Below are positions 28,760-40,394 of a DNA stretch of 64,000 nt, piece by piece. The position numbers were made by a program, and so were the translations under genes. The notes below the pieces were generated by a model. The model was not told the origin of the DNA and made no database searches. It saw only the letters and a program-made list of their open reading frames with translations. The stretch comes from Luteimicrobium album (GTDB taxonomy: Bacteria > Actinomycetota > Actinomycetes > Actinomycetales > Cellulomonadaceae), in the NCBI RefSeq assembly GCF_030161555.1, contig NZ_BSUK01000001.1:682001-746000 (forward strand). The letters run 5' to 3'. Every line of letters begins with the position of its first letter. The first letter of the stretch is position 1.

Positions 28760-29920
28760 TCAGCCCTGCGGACGCAGCGCCACGGCCATCGCCTCGACCG
28801 CGAGCAGCGGGGCGACGTTCGCCGCGAGCCGTTCCCGCGCCGTCCCGATCGCGTCCATCCGCCGGAGCGTCTGCTCGGGCGTCGAGTCCGCCGCGAGCGT
28901 GCGGACCGCGTCGGCGAGCTCGACGTTCACCAGGTCGATCCCCCGGCCGCCGGACGCGCCGTCCGACGCCCCGAGCTGCACCAGGAGGACGTCGCGGTAC
29001 AACGACAGCAGGTCCGTCATCGCGCGGTCGAGGACGTCACGCTGCGCGCGGGTCGCGCGGCGCTTCTGCTCCTCCTCGAGGCTCTTGAGCTGGGAGCGGA
29101 GCGCGGGCGGCAGCGGCTTGCCCTCCTCGGCGCCGAGCGCCCGGTAGAGCCGCGACTTCTCCTCGGCGTCGCGTTCCTCCGTCGCGGCCCTGGCCTCGGC
29201 CTGAGCGACCTCGACGAGGTCCCCGGCCGCGAGGACGGCGTCGGGCACACCCCGGATGCGCCGGGCGAGGTCCAGGACCTCGCGCCGCCGGGCGCGGGCC
29301 TCCGGGTCCCGGGCCAGGCGCCGCGCCAGCCCGATGTGCGACTGCGACGCGTGCGCGACGGCGTCCGCCAGCTCGGGTTCCACCCCGTCCCGCTCCACGA
29401 GGAGGCGGGCCACGGCATCCACGGGCGGGACCCGCAGCACGACCGACCTCGAGCGCGACCGGATCGTCACGAGGACGTCCTGCGGGCTCGGCGCGCACAG
29501 CACCCAGACCGTGCGGGGCGGCGGCTCCTCGATGGCCTTGAGCAGGACGTTGCCCGACGTCTCGTTGAGCCGGTCCGCGTCCTCGATCACGATGATGCGC
29601 CACCGCCCGCCCGACGGCGACCGCTGCGCGAGCTGGACGAGCGGCTCGACGTCCTGGCGGCGCAGGATGGTCGCCTCGGTCGCGACGACCTCGACGTCCG
29701 CGTGGGTGCCCGCGAGCGCCGTCGTGCACTCGTGGCACTCGCCGCACCCGCCGCGCGGGCACAGCAGCGCGGCGGCGAACGCGCGGGCCGCGTTGGACCG
29801 TCCGGAGCCGGGCGGGCCCGTGAGCAGCCAGGCGTGCGTCATGGCGCTCGGGTCCGCGACCGCGCCCCGGAGGACGGCGACCGCGGCGTCCTGTCCGACG
29901 AGGTCGTCCCACACGCTCAC
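28760..29920 (-). CDS. holB: DNA polymerase III subunit delta'
   Basis: Clamp-loader subunit, 386 residues. It has an AAA+ fold with a degenerate P-loop (GPPGSGRSNAARAF; Arg for Lys, usual for delta'), a zinc module CPRGGCGECHEC, VIEDADRLNETSGNVLLKAIEEPP and the SRC-like TIRSRSRSV region, followed by a helical C-terminal domain. The GTG start overlaps the tmk stop (GTGA), so the two are coupled. This tmk-holB arrangement is standard in actinobacteria. Confidence 0.95.
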   Translation of the reverse strand: MSVWDDLVGQDAAVAVLRGAVADPSAMTHAWLLTGPPGSGRSNAARAFAAALLCPRGGCGECHECTTALAGTHADVEVVATEATILRRQDVEPLVQLAQRSPSGGRWRIIVIEDADRLNETSGNVLLKAIEEPPPRTVWVLCAPSPQDVLVTIRSRSRSVVLRVPPVDAVARLLVERDGVEPELADAVAHASQSHIGLARRLARDPEARARRREVLDLARRIRGVPDAVLAAGDLVEVAQAEARAATEERDAEEKSRLYRALGAEEGKPLPPALRSQLKSLEEEQKRRATRAQRDVLDRAMTDLLSLYRDVLLVQLGASDGASGGRGIDLVNVELADAVRTLAADSTPEQTLRRMDAIGTARERLAANVAPLLAVEAMAVALRPQG

Positions 29921-30597
29921 GACGCTGACCCCCGGTTCTCGGCCGTCTCCGCCGCGCCCAGCCCGAGGCGCGCGGCGACGTCGACCCGGACCTGCGACTG
30001 GACGTCGTCGACGGTGCCCGTCGCGTCGACGACGACCCACCGGTCGGGCTCGGCCGTGGCCCGGTCGAGGAAGGCCTCGCGGACGCGGGTCGCGAACTCG
30101 GCGCCCACGGACTCGAGCCGGTCGAGCGCGCCCTTCCCCTCGACGGAGGCGCGACGCGACGCCGCGACCGTGGGGTCGGCGTCGAGCAGGACGGTCACGG
30201 CGGGCAGCAGGCCGCGGGTCGCCCAGAGGGAGATCCGCTCGACCTCGTCCGGGGCGAGCTCGCGCCCCGCGCCCTGGTAGGCCACCGACGAGTCGAGGTA
30301 CCGGTCCGTGACGACGACGGCGCCCCGCTCGAGCGCGGGCCGCACGAGGGTCGCGACGTGGTGGGCGCGGTCCGCCGCGTACATGAGGGCCTCGGCACGC
30401 GGGTCGACGTGGTCCCCGTGCAGGACGGCGTCGCGCAGCACCTGGCCGAGAGGGGTGCCCCCGGGCTCCCGGGTCAGCACGACCTCGCGGCCGGTCACCT
30501 CGCCCAGCCATGCGCCGAGGAGGCGCGCCTGCGTCGACTTGCCGACGCCGTCGCCGCCCTCGAAGGAGATGAAGATGCTCGGCCCGTCCACGGGCAC
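29917..30597 (-). CDS. tmk: Thymidylate kinase
   Basis: Phosphorylates dTMP to dTDP, about 226 residues. The P-loop FEGGDGVGKSTQARLL, LTREPGGTPLG and the DR(Y/H) motif TDRYLDSSVAYQGAGREL are all present. Several in-frame GTGs precede; GTG 30597 (or 30600) gives the usual short N-terminus before IFISFEG. It overlaps holB. The Gfo/Idh gene lies 48 bases upstream. Confidence 0.95.
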   Translation of the reverse strand: MPVDGPSIFISFEGGDGVGKSTQARLLGAWLGEVTGREVVLTREPGGTPLGQVLRDAVLHGDHVDPRAEALMYAADRAHHVATLVRPALERGAVVVTDRYLDSSVAYQGAGRELAPDEVERISLWATRGLLPAVTVLLDADPTVAASRRASVEGKGALDRLESVGAEFATRVREAFLDRATAEPDRWVVVDATGTVDDVQSQVRVDVAARLGLGAAETAENRGSAS

Positions 30598-30644
30598 CAC
30601 CCTATCGGGGGCCACCCCCACGGGCCGTCCCCCGTCGGCGTCCG

Positions 30645-31696
30645 TCACTCGCCCGGGTAGACGACCCCGACCTGACGGCGGACCTCGTCGAGCGTGCGCA
30701 TGACGTCGAGCGTCGCCTGCCAGGGCATCCGCTCGCTCTCGAGGAGACCGACGTCGAGGCAACGCGCCACCTCGGCGGCCTGGTACTGCTTGCCTTCGCC
30801 ACGGAAGCCGTCGTACCGGCGCTCGGTGCCATCGCTGTGGACTACGGTGAAGCCCCCGCCGGAGTAGGTGCCCGAATCGGTCGTGAGGTACCCCTCGGTC
30901 CCGCCGATCTGGACCGCGCCCGGCGTCCTGACCCAGAGCGACGACTGGAGCGACGCGAAGCGCCCGTCGCCGAAGTCGAGCCCGACGACGCTCTGCCCGT
31001 CCACCCCGGTGTCGGTCAGCGTCCCGGTGGCACCCACGCGGACGGGCGAGCCGAGCAGGTCGTGAGCGAAGGAGACCGGGTAAACCCCGACGTCGAGGAG
31101 CGCCCCGCCGGCGAGGTCCGGGTTGTAGAGGCGGTGCTCTGGGTCGTAGGGGAACGCCTGGCTGAAGTCGCCGAGAACGGTGCGGACCTCACCGATCTCC
31201 CCCGCCTCGATCGTCCGGTGGATGGCGGCGACGTGCGGGAGGAACCGCGTCCACATGGCCTCCATGGCGAAGAGCCCGGCCGAACGGGCAGCGTCGAAGA
31301 CGTCGCAGGCCTCGGCGTGCGAGCGCGTGAACGCCTTCTCGACGAGCACGGGCTTGCCGGCGGCGAGAGCTAGGAGCGCGTGCTCGCGGTGGTGGGAGTG
31401 AGGTGTGCCGACGTACACGACGTCGACGTGCTCGTCCTCGACGAGGTCCTCGTAGCTGCCGTGGGCGCGCCCGGCGTCGTGGGCGGCGGCGAACGCTTCG
31501 GCCTTGCGCTGGTCGCGCGACCCGACCGCGGTGACGGTCCCGGTGGTGAAGCGCCGCACGGCCTCCGCGAACGACCCGGAGATGCCACCGGCGCCCAGGA
31601 TGCCCCACCGGACGGGCGGCGCCGACCGGGGTCGGGGGCCAGCCCCGCGGCGGCTGCGGCCTCCTGCGCGGCCAGGACGACGTCGTCGGTGCTCAT
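30645..31696 (-). CDS. Gfo/Idh/MocA-family oxidoreductase (frameshifted)
   Basis: NAD(P)-dependent sugar or polyol dehydrogenase-like protein, about 350 residues. After an Ala-rich start it has the Rossmann motif RWGILGAGGISGSF, then VGTPHSHHREHALLALAAGKPVLVEKA (with the EKP-like EKAF), FAMEAMWTRFLPH and GGALLDVGVYPV, which match the family and the trans-1,2-dihydrobenzene-1,2-diol dehydrogenase branch. The frame breaks near 31627: one added G joins LAPDPG to SAPPVRWG. It sits between topA and tmk, which are usually close neighbours. Confidence 0.88.
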
Positions 31697-31923
31697 GCCC
31701 TCAGATTATCCGTGCGGACCCCGCCGAGCCCCACCGCGAAGTACCCCGGCATCTCGACGACTTCACGAAGCCCCTCCCGGAGGCCCACTTCGCGGGGAGG
31801 GCCGGCCGCACGGGTGGTTCCTGCGCTCCCCACCAACGGAACCCGACGCGACGCACCCTCGACGCGGGCGGTGCGCACACCGAGGAGAGGTCACCCCGCC
31901 CGCCCCAAGCGACGGAAGGCGCC
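31697..31923. other. Gap between topA and the Gfo/Idh gene
   Basis: About 230 bases holding no supported gene. It includes CGCGAAGTA and CACTTCGCG, weakly complementary blocks, but no clear terminator. Confidence 0.3.
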
Positions 31924-34652
31924 CTACTTCGCCTTCGCGGTCGACCGCGCCGAAGCACGTCGCGCCGGCTTCTTGGCCGGCCCCTTCGCCCTCTTCTCCG
32001 CGAGCAGCTCCTGCGCCCGCTCGGGGGTGATGGCGTCGACGGCGTCGTCCTTGCGGAGCGTCGCGTTGGTGGTCCCGTCGGTCACGTAGGGCCCGAAGCG
32101 CCCGTCCTTGACGACGATGGGCTTACCGGAGACGGGGTCGTCGCCGAGCTCGCGCAGCGGCGGGGCGGCGGTGGCGCCGCGGCCGCGCTTGGGCTGCGCG
32201 TAGATCGCGAGGGCCTCGTCGAGGGTGACGGTGAAGATCGCTTCCTCGCTGGGCAGGGTCCGCGAGTCGGTGCCCTTCTTGAGGTAGGGCCCGTACCGGC
32301 CGTTCTGTGCGGTGATCTCGGTGCCGCTCTCGGGGTCCGTGCCGACGACGCGTGGCAGCGACAGCAGTGCGAGCGCCTCGTCCAGCGTGATCGTGGCGAG
32401 CGACTGCGACTTGAGCAGCGAGCCGGTGCGCGGCTTGGGCAGCGCGGCCTTGGCCTTCTTGAGCGCGGCGGCGGACAGGCCGGGGTCGAGCGTGGGCTGC
32501 GGCAGGACCTCGGTGACGTACGGGCCGTAGCGGCCGGCCTTGGCGATGATGGTGTGCCCGCTGGCGGGGTCGACGCCGAGCTCGCGCCCGTCGTCGGCGC
32601 CGGCGGCGAGGAGCTCGCGGGCCTTGTCGACGGTCAGCTCGTCGGGAGCGACGTCGTCGGGGATGGAGGCGCGGGGCGGGGTCTCGCCCTCCTTGACCTC
32701 GGCGCCGTTGTCCTCCACGTAGGGGCCGTAGCGGCCGATGCGGACCTGGAGGCCCTCGCCGATGTCGATCGAGTTGATGCCGCGCGCGTCGATCTCGCCG
32801 AGGTTGTCGACGAGCTCCTTGAGCCCGGGGTCCCCGGCGGCGTCGCCGCCGAAGTAGAACTCGGTGAGCCACGCGACGCGGTCCCGCTGACCGGCGGCGA
32901 TCTCGTCGAGGTCTTCCTCCATCGTGGCGGTGAACCGGTAGTCGATGAGCTCGCCGAAGTGCTCTTCGAGGAGCCGGACGACGGCGAACGCGATCCAGCT
33001 CGGGACGAGCGCCTGGCCGCGCGTGGTGATGTACCCGCGGTCCTGGATGGTGGAGATCGTCGACGCGTACGTGGAGGGGCGGCCGATGCCGAGCTCCTCG
33101 AGCTTCTTGACGAGGCTCGCCTCGGTGTAGCGCGCGGGCGCGGAGGTGCTGTGGCCGGCAGCCTCGAGGTCGCTGCCGCTGAGGGCGTCGCCCTCGGCGA
33201 CGCGCGGGAGCCGGGCGTCGTCCTTCGACCCCGCGTCGGAGCCGGTCTCGGCCTCGTCGGTGCCCTCCTCGTAGGCGGCGAGGAACCCGCGGAACGTGAT
33301 CACGGTGCCCGACGCCGCGAACACGGCGTCCGTCCCGGCGTGCGCCCCGGCGCCGGTGACGGTGCCGGCGAGCCGCAGCGACGCCGTCGAGCCCTTCGCG
33401 TCGGCCATCTGCGACGCGACCGTGCGCTTCCAGACGAGCTCGTAGAGGCGGAACTCGTCGCCGCGCAGCTCGGACGCGACCTGGGCGGGCGTGCGGAACG
33501 AGTCGCCTGCGGGGCGGATGGCCTCGTGGGCCTCCTGCGCGCCCTTCGCCTTCGACGCGTACGACCGCGGCGACGCGGGCACGTACTCGGGGCCGTACAG
33601 CTCGGCGGCCTGGCGGCGCGCGGCGTCCGTGGCTTCGGCCGACAGCGCCGGCGAGTCCGTACGCATGTAGGTGATGTAGCCGTTCTCGTACAGCGACTGC
33701 GCGACGCGCATGGTCTGCCGCGAGGACCAGCGCAGCTTGCGCCCGGCCTCCTGCTGGAGGGTCGAGGTGGTGAACGGCGCGGTGGGGCGGCGCGTGTACG
33801 GCTTGGTCTCGAGCGAGCGGACGGCGAACGGGACGTCGTCGAGCCCGGCGACGAGCGCGTCGGCGGCCGACTCGTCGAGGGTGACGACGTGGTCGCGCGT
33901 CGCCGCGGCGGTGAGCTGCCCGCGGTCGTCGAAGTCGCGGCCGGTGGCGACGCGCGCCTCGCCGAGCTGGACCAGCCGGGCGGTGAACCGCTGGCCCGCG
34001 TCGGGGCCGTCGTCGGGCGCGAAGGCTCCCGTGAGGTCCCAGTAGGCGGCGGGCACGAACGCCATGCGCTCGCGCTCGCGCTCGACGACGAGTCGCGTCG
34101 CGACGGACTGGACGCGGCCCGCGGACAGGCCCTGGCGGACCTTGCGCCACAGGACGGGCGAGACCTCGTAGCCGTAGAGGCGGTCGAGGATGCGGCGGGT
34201 CTCCTGCGCGTCGACGAGGTTCTCGTCGAGGTCGCGGGTGGTGTCGAGCGCGCGGCGGATCGCCTCGGGCGTGATCTCGTGGAAGACCATCCGCTTGACC
34301 GGCACCTTGGGCTTGAGCTCCTCGAGGAGGTGCCAGGCGATGGCCTCCCCTCGCGGTCCTCGTCGGTCGCGAGGTAGAGCTCGTCGGCCGACTTGAGCAT
34401 CTTCTTGAGCTCGGAGACCTTCTTCTTCTTGTCGGGGTAGACCTCGTAGTAGGGCTCGAACCCGTGCTCGACGTCGACGGCGAACTTCCCGAACGGGCCC
34501 TTCTTCATGTCCGCGGGCAGCTCGGACGGCTGCGGCAGGTCGCGGATGTGCCCGACGCTCGCCTCCACGTCGAAGCCGTCGCCGAGGTAGCCCGCGATCT
34601 TGCGGGCCTTCGTCGGCGACTCGACGATCACGAGCTTGCGGGATCCGGGCAT
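31924..34652 (-). CDS. topA: DNA topoisomerase I (frameshifted)
   Basis: Type IA topoisomerase that relaxes negative supercoils, 909 residues after correction. The TOPRIM domain has VIVESPTKARKIAGYLG and ATDEDREGEAIAW. The core shows GRVQSVATRL and the active-site Tyr in NGYITYMRTDS. At least four C-terminal repeat modules of the kind GRYGPYV follow (LQVRIGRYGPYVED, KAGRYGPYVTE, NGRYGPYLKK, DGRFGPYVTD), and the tail is Lys/Arg-rich (KKPARRASARSTAKAK), as in actinobacterial TopA without zinc fingers. The frame breaks near 34350 inside TOPRIM: G4 must be G5. Since TopA is essential, this break is strong evidence of sequencing error. ATG 34652 has AGGA three bases upstream. Confidence 0.96.
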
Positions 34653-34692
34653 GCTTCCTGCTTCCGTTGAGACCGGCGGACGGGGCGTGTGA

Positions 34693-35754
34693 TCACGCGG
34701 CAGCGTGCCGGACCGGGTGGGGTACCGCGGCTGCCGCCGGCACGGGGCGCGACGTGGTCGCAGTGAGCTGGCGCACGGCGAGGATGAGCGCGAAGACCAA
34801 CGAGGTCGCCGCGAGCACGCCGAACGCGCCACCAATATACGCAGTCACCTCGGTGGACCGCCGGACCGACCACAGGGCCCCGGCCATCGCGCGGACCGCG
34901 GCGTCGACGTCGTGCAGGGCGCTCAGGGCGACCGCGCCCGACAGCCCGGCCGCGCCGATCAGGACGATCGCGGCCACGTAGGAGCCCGGGCTGCGGCGCG
35001 GGGCGCCCTCCCGGTCGAGCCGCGGGACGTCGAGCGAGGACCGGGACGTGAACGCGCAGACCAGCCCGGTCCACGCCGACACGACGAGCAGGCCGGCGAC
35101 GACGTCGCTGGGCCGGTGCCACTGGCCCACCAGGGTCGAGACGCCGGTGGCCGCGGTGTACGCGCCGCCCAGGAGCGCGACGACCGGACGCGCGCCGCGC
35201 GGGACGACCAGCAGCAGTGCGACCGACACCGACGCCGCGACCGTGGTGTGCCCGCTGGGCAGGGTGTTCGCGCCCGTCCAGCCCTCGGCGAGGTGCGGAC
35301 GGGTGAAGACGTCGGCCTTGAGCACCTGGGTCGTGAGGTTCGCCCCGCCGACGAGCACGGCGACCTGGAGAGCGAGCCACCAGCGGCGACGCAGGAGCGC
35401 CACCCCGATGGCCACGACGATGCCGAGCGCGACGAAGCTCACGGAGACGACGTCGAGGACGGGTTCGGCGAGCCGCCACAGGTGGCCCTGCCCGTAGGTG
35501 GCGCCGCGCCGCGCGAGCTCGTCGACGCGCTGCCCGCGGGCGCTGTTCACGAACAGCTCCCACAGCACCCACACGCCGGTCGACGAGAGGACCGCAAGCG
35601 CGAGCGCGGCGGCACGCCGCAGCCAGTCCGGCGCGCTGCCGGCCGTGACCCAGGGCCCGTCGGCGGTGTCCGACCCGTCGCCGGGCCGGGAAGCGGGCAC
35701 GGCCGCGGCCGGCACGCCCGCACGGGCGGCACGGGGGTCAGCGGAGGCCTGCAT
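34693..35754 (-). CDS. PAP2-family membrane phosphatase
   Basis: Integral membrane phosphatase of 353 residues. After a Pro/Ala-rich N-terminus there are about seven helices. The acid-phosphatase signature is KADVFTRPH (motif 1), TLPSGHTTVA (motif 2, catalytic His) and GQWHRPSDVVAG (motif 3, nucleophile His). Likely substrates are lipid phosphates or undecaprenyl pyrophosphate. Start ATG 35754 is used. It lies 40 bases upstream of topA on the same strand and may share its message. Confidence 0.88.
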   Translation of the reverse strand: MQASADPRAARAGVPAAAVPASRPGDGSDTADGPWVTAGSAPDWLRRAAALALAVLSSTGVWVLWELFVNSARGQRVDELARRGATYGQGHLWRLAEPVLDVVSVSFVALGIVVAIGVALLRRRWWLALQVAVLVGGANLTTQVLKADVFTRPHLAEGWTGANTLPSGHTTVAASVSVALLLVVPRGARPVVALLGGAYTAATGVSTLVGQWHRPSDVVAGLLVVSAWTGLVCAFTSRSSLDVPRLDREGAPRRSPGSYVAAIVLIGAAGLSGAVALSALHDVDAAVRAMAGALWSVRRSTEVTAYIGGAFGVLAATSLVFALILAVRQLTATTSRPVPAAAAVPHPVRHAAA

Positions 35755-35865
35755 CGTCACCCGATCACCGTAGGCCACGTTCGTGGGGATCTTCGTGAGT
35801 TTCCGGCGCCGGAACGTGGACGACGACCGGTCCCGCGGCTGCGGGATCGGTCGTCGCACGCGGGG

Positions 35866-36956
35866 TCAACGCCCGGTCGTCTGCTCCGCGAGCTCGGGCG
35901 GGACCGTGTGCCCCGGGGTGTGGAGCAGGCACGCGACGGTGCGCCGCTCCTCGCCGAACGCCGTCGGCTCGAGCTCCGGGTGGATCTCCGCGCACTCCGG
36001 CATCGCGTGCGCGCACCGCGTCCGGAACGGGCATCCGCTGGGGAGGTTCTGCAGGTCCGGCGGCGAGCCCGGGATGCCCTGCAGCTCACGGCGCGGGCCG
36101 TGCAACGGGGGAAGGAGTGGAGCAGCCCGTACGAGTACGGGTGCCGGGGCTCCTTGTAGACCTGCTTCCCGCTCGCCTCCTCGACGATCTCGCCCGCGTA
36201 CATGATCGCGATGCGGTCCGCGACCTCCACGAGCAGCGACACGTCGTGCGTGATGAAGATGACCGAGAAGCCGAGCCGGTCGCGCAGGTCCTGGATCTGC
36301 TCGAGGATCTGCCGCTGCATGACGACGTCGAGCGCCGTCGTGGGCTCGTCCATGATGAGGACGCGCGGCTCGAGCGCCAGAGCCATCGCGATCATCACGC
36401 GCTGACGCATGCCGCCCGAGAGCTGGTGCGGGTAGGAGCGGATCCGCTCGGGTGCGATGCCGACCATGTCCAGGAGCTCACGCGCCCGCTCCTCCCGCTC
36501 CTGCGACGTCGAGTCGCGGCGGTGCGCCTTGATCGCGTCCATGAGCTGCCGGCCGACCCGGTACACCGGGTTGAGCGAGTTCATCGCACCCTGGAACACG
36601 ACCGCGATGTCCTGCCAGCGGCCGGCTCGCAGGTCGGCGTCCGACAGGCGCAGGACGTCGACCGGCTCGGCGCCGTCCTCCGGGTAGTAGAGGACCTCGC
36701 CCGCGCTGATGAGCCCCGGCGGGGGCAGCAACCGCGTGGCGCCGTAGACGAGCGTCGACTTGCCGCAGCCGGACTCACCGGCGAGGCCGAGGACCTCGCC
36801 CTCGTGGAGCGTGAGGTTCACGCCGCGCAGTGCGTGCACCCGGTCCTCGCCGTAGCCGTAGTCGACGGCGAGGTCGCGGATCTCGAGGATCGGCCGACGG
36901 TCGGACGACCGGGCCGCGGCCCTGTCGGTCCGGACCTGCGTGGTGGGCGGGGTCAT
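35866..36956 (-). CDS. Opp/Dpp-type ABC transporter ATP-binding protein (DppD-like; frameshifted)
   Basis: ATPase of a peptide/oligosaccharide importer, 363 residues after correction. P-loop GESGCGKSTLVYG, Q-loop VVFQGAMNSLNPV, signature PHQLSGGMRQRVMIAMAL, Walker B LIMDEPTTALD and H-loop ITHDVSLL are intact. The C-terminal oligopeptide/dipeptide extension has a Cys cluster (SGCPFRTRCAHAMPEC). The frame breaks near 36112: C5 must be C6 (HSFPPLHGPRRE). It is the last gene of the operon; its ATG overlaps the permease stop. Confidence 0.92.
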
Positions 36957-38053
36957 CGGACGGTCTCCTTGGGCTCCGGTGACGAGGTCGCGGCCACCGG
37001 CGTGGCGTGGGCGACGGGCGTCGGGTGGGCGTAGGTGCGCGGCAGGTCACGGACGCGGGCCGTGAACCCGATGCGCGGGCGGATCCCGCTGCGGCGCATC
37101 TGGCGGGCGGACATGCCGGCGAGCCTCAGCCGCGGGTTCACGAATTCGTCGATGCCGAAGTTGATCAGGGTGAGGGCCATGCCGAGGATCGCCACGAGCA
37201 GACCGGCGGGGACGAACCACCACCACGCGCCGCGCGACAGGGCCTGGTTCGCCTGCGCCCAGTACAGGACGGTGCCCCAGCTCCAGTCGTCCAGGGGCAG
37301 GACGCCGATGAACGACAGCGTGGTCTGCGACAGGACCGCGAAGGTGACCGTCGAGACGAAGCTCGACGCGATGATCGCGGTGAGGTTCGGCAGCGTCTCG
37401 AACCACACGATGCGCCAGGTCGACTCGCCCGTCGCTCTCGCGGCCTCGATGAAGTCCCGCCCTCGTAGCGACAACGTCTGGGCCCTCAGGACGCGAGCGC
37501 CCCACGCCCACCCGGTCGCCGCGAGCACGGCCGCGATGATGAGGCTGTTCACGTTCTTGAGCTGCGTCGCGATGATGATGATCAGCGGCAGGGCGGGGAG
37601 CACCAGGAAGATGTTCGCCAGCGCGGACAGCAGCTCGTCCGTGACGCCGCCGAGGAAGCCGGCGCTCACACCGATGAGCACCGCGAGAAGCGTCGCGCCG
37701 ATGCCCGTCACGAGGCCGACGATCATGACCGACCGTGTGCCGACGAGAAGCTGCGAGAACACGTCGCGACCGAGGTGGTCGGTGCCGAGCCAGTGCGACC
37801 CGGACGGGCCCGCGAGCAGGTCGAGCGTGGTCTCGTTGGGGTCGTGCGGCGCGATCCACGGGCCGATGAGCGCCAGGACCACGAACACGACGAGGATCAC
37901 GATGCCCGTGATCGACTTGGCGTTCCGGACGAAGACGAACTTCTTCTTCTTGCGGTGAGCGGGGTCCGTCGAGGGACCTTCGACCGCGCTCGAGACGAGG
38001 CTCTCGGTGTCGACCGGGACTGCGGCCGCGGGATCGATGGGCAGGTTCGACAT
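36953..38053 (-). CDS. Opp/Dpp-type ABC transporter permease (DppC-like)
   Basis: Membrane permease of 366 residues with one N-terminal helix (ITGIVILVVFVVLALIGPWI) and a five-helix BPD_transp_1 domain. The DppC signature APHDPNETT...HWLGTDHLGRDVFSQLLVGTR and the coupling loop RDFIEAARATGES are clear. A long Pro/Thr-rich cytoplasmic tail is unusual. It starts two bases after the DppB stop and overlaps the next ATPase gene. Confidence 0.93.
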   Translation of the reverse strand: MSNLPIDPAAAVPVDTESLVSSAVEGPSTDPAHRKKKKFVFVRNAKSITGIVILVVFVVLALIGPWIAPHDPNETTLDLLAGPSGSHWLGTDHLGRDVFSQLLVGTRSVMIVGLVTGIGATLLAVLIGVSAGFLGGVTDELLSALANIFLVLPALPLIIIIATQLKNVNSLIIAAVLAATGWAWGARVLRAQTLSLRGRDFIEAARATGESTWRIVWFETLPNLTAIIASSFVSTVTFAVLSQTTLSFIGVLPLDDWSWGTVLYWAQANQALSRGAWWWFVPAGLLVAILGMALTLINFGIDEFVNPRLRLAGMSARQMRRSGIRPRIGFTARVRDLPRTYAHPTPVAHATPVAATSSPEPKETVR

Positions 38054-38055
38054 CG

Positions 38056-39032
38056 TCAGCCCTCCTGACGGGTACGCGGATCGAGGAACACGTAGACCAC
38101 GTCGGCGACGATGTTCGCCAGCAGCACGGCCACCGTGATCACGAGGAAGATGCCCTGCATGAGCGGGTAGTCCTTGGCACCGATCGCCGCGAACAGCTGC
38201 GCGCCGATGCCCGGGTAGGAGAACACGAGCTCCATGACGAGGGAGCCGGAGACCACGAACCCGAGCGAGAGCGCGAAGCTCGAGACCTGCGGCAGGACGG
38301 CGTTGCGGGCCGCGTAGCCGTACATGACGCGCCGCTCCGGCAGGCCCTTGGCCTGGGCTACGGTCACGTAGTCCTCGGACCCGACCGTGACCATCATGTT
38401 GCGCATGCCGAGGATCCAGCCGGCCACGGACGACAGGACGATCGTCAGCGCGGGCAGGAAGCCGTGCTGCACGACGGACTGGACGAACGCGAAGCTGAAC
38501 GACGGCGTCATGCCAGGCGTGTAGGCGTTGTTGGCCGGGAAGATCGGCACCGCGATCGCGAGGAGCGCGATGAACAGCAGGCCGAGCCAGAAGTAGGGCA
38601 CCGACGAGAAGAACGTCATGACGGGCAGGATCGAGTCGGCCCAGGTGCCGCGGCGCCAGCCGAGGTAGGTGCCGATGAGCGTGCCCAGCACGACGGCGAT
38701 GATCGTCGCCATGCCGACGAGGGCGATCGTCCACGGCAGGGCGTCCTTGATGACCTGCGAGACGGGCTCCGGGAAGAACGTGAACGAGATCCCGAGGTTG
38801 CCGTGCAGGATCTGGTTCCAGTAGTCGACGTACTGCTGCCAGAGGCTCTGCTTCTTGTCGAGCCCGAAGAGCACGTACAGCGAGTGGACGGCGTCCTGGT
38901 CGATCTGCCCCTGGTAGCGGTTGATGAGCGCCTGGACGGGGTCGCCCTTCATGACGCGCGGGATGAAGAAGTTGAGCGTGACGGCGGCCCACGCGGTCAG
39001 CACGTAGAAGCCGAGGCGGCGGAGCAGGAACT

Positions 39033-39036
<4 letters not shown>
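38056..39036 (-). CDS. Opp/Dpp-type ABC transporter permease (DppB-like)
   Basis: Membrane permease of 326 residues. It has the N-terminal helix [20 protein letters not shown], then [23 protein letters not shown] and the coupling loop [15 protein letters not shown] of the BPD_transp_1 family, with C-terminal [11 protein letters not shown]. Its start overlaps the stop of the preceding ATPase gene (ATGA). It pairs with the DppC-like permease. Confidence 0.93.
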
Positions 39037-40211
<1,175 letters not shown>

Positions 40212-40286
40212 CGGTCACCTGGGGGTCGGTACCGCCGGCACGGCCGTGGACGCGGCGACGGGGAGGGGCACGGCACGGCCGCCGTC

Positions 40287-40317
40287 GTCCACGCCGGGCG
40301 TGACGCCCGGCGTGGAC
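40287..40317 (-). terminator. Intercistronic hairpin after the binding-protein gene
   Basis: Perfect 14-bp GC stem (40287-40300 with 40304-40317) and a three-base loop, in the 183-base gap between binding protein and ATPase genes. It probably attenuates downstream transcription or protects upstream RNA, raising binding-protein dosage. Confidence 0.75.
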
Positions 40318-40394
40318 CGGCGGCCGCAGATACTGCGGGATGGGGGACGGCCCCGCCGACCGACGCACCGAGGCCGGCGGGACCGTCACCCGGC

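Noticed and set aside
31924..34652. Programmed frameshifting in topA and others
   Set aside because: No slippery site with a downstream structure common to the sites; breaks occur at unrelated positions in unrelated genes and follow G/C run errors.
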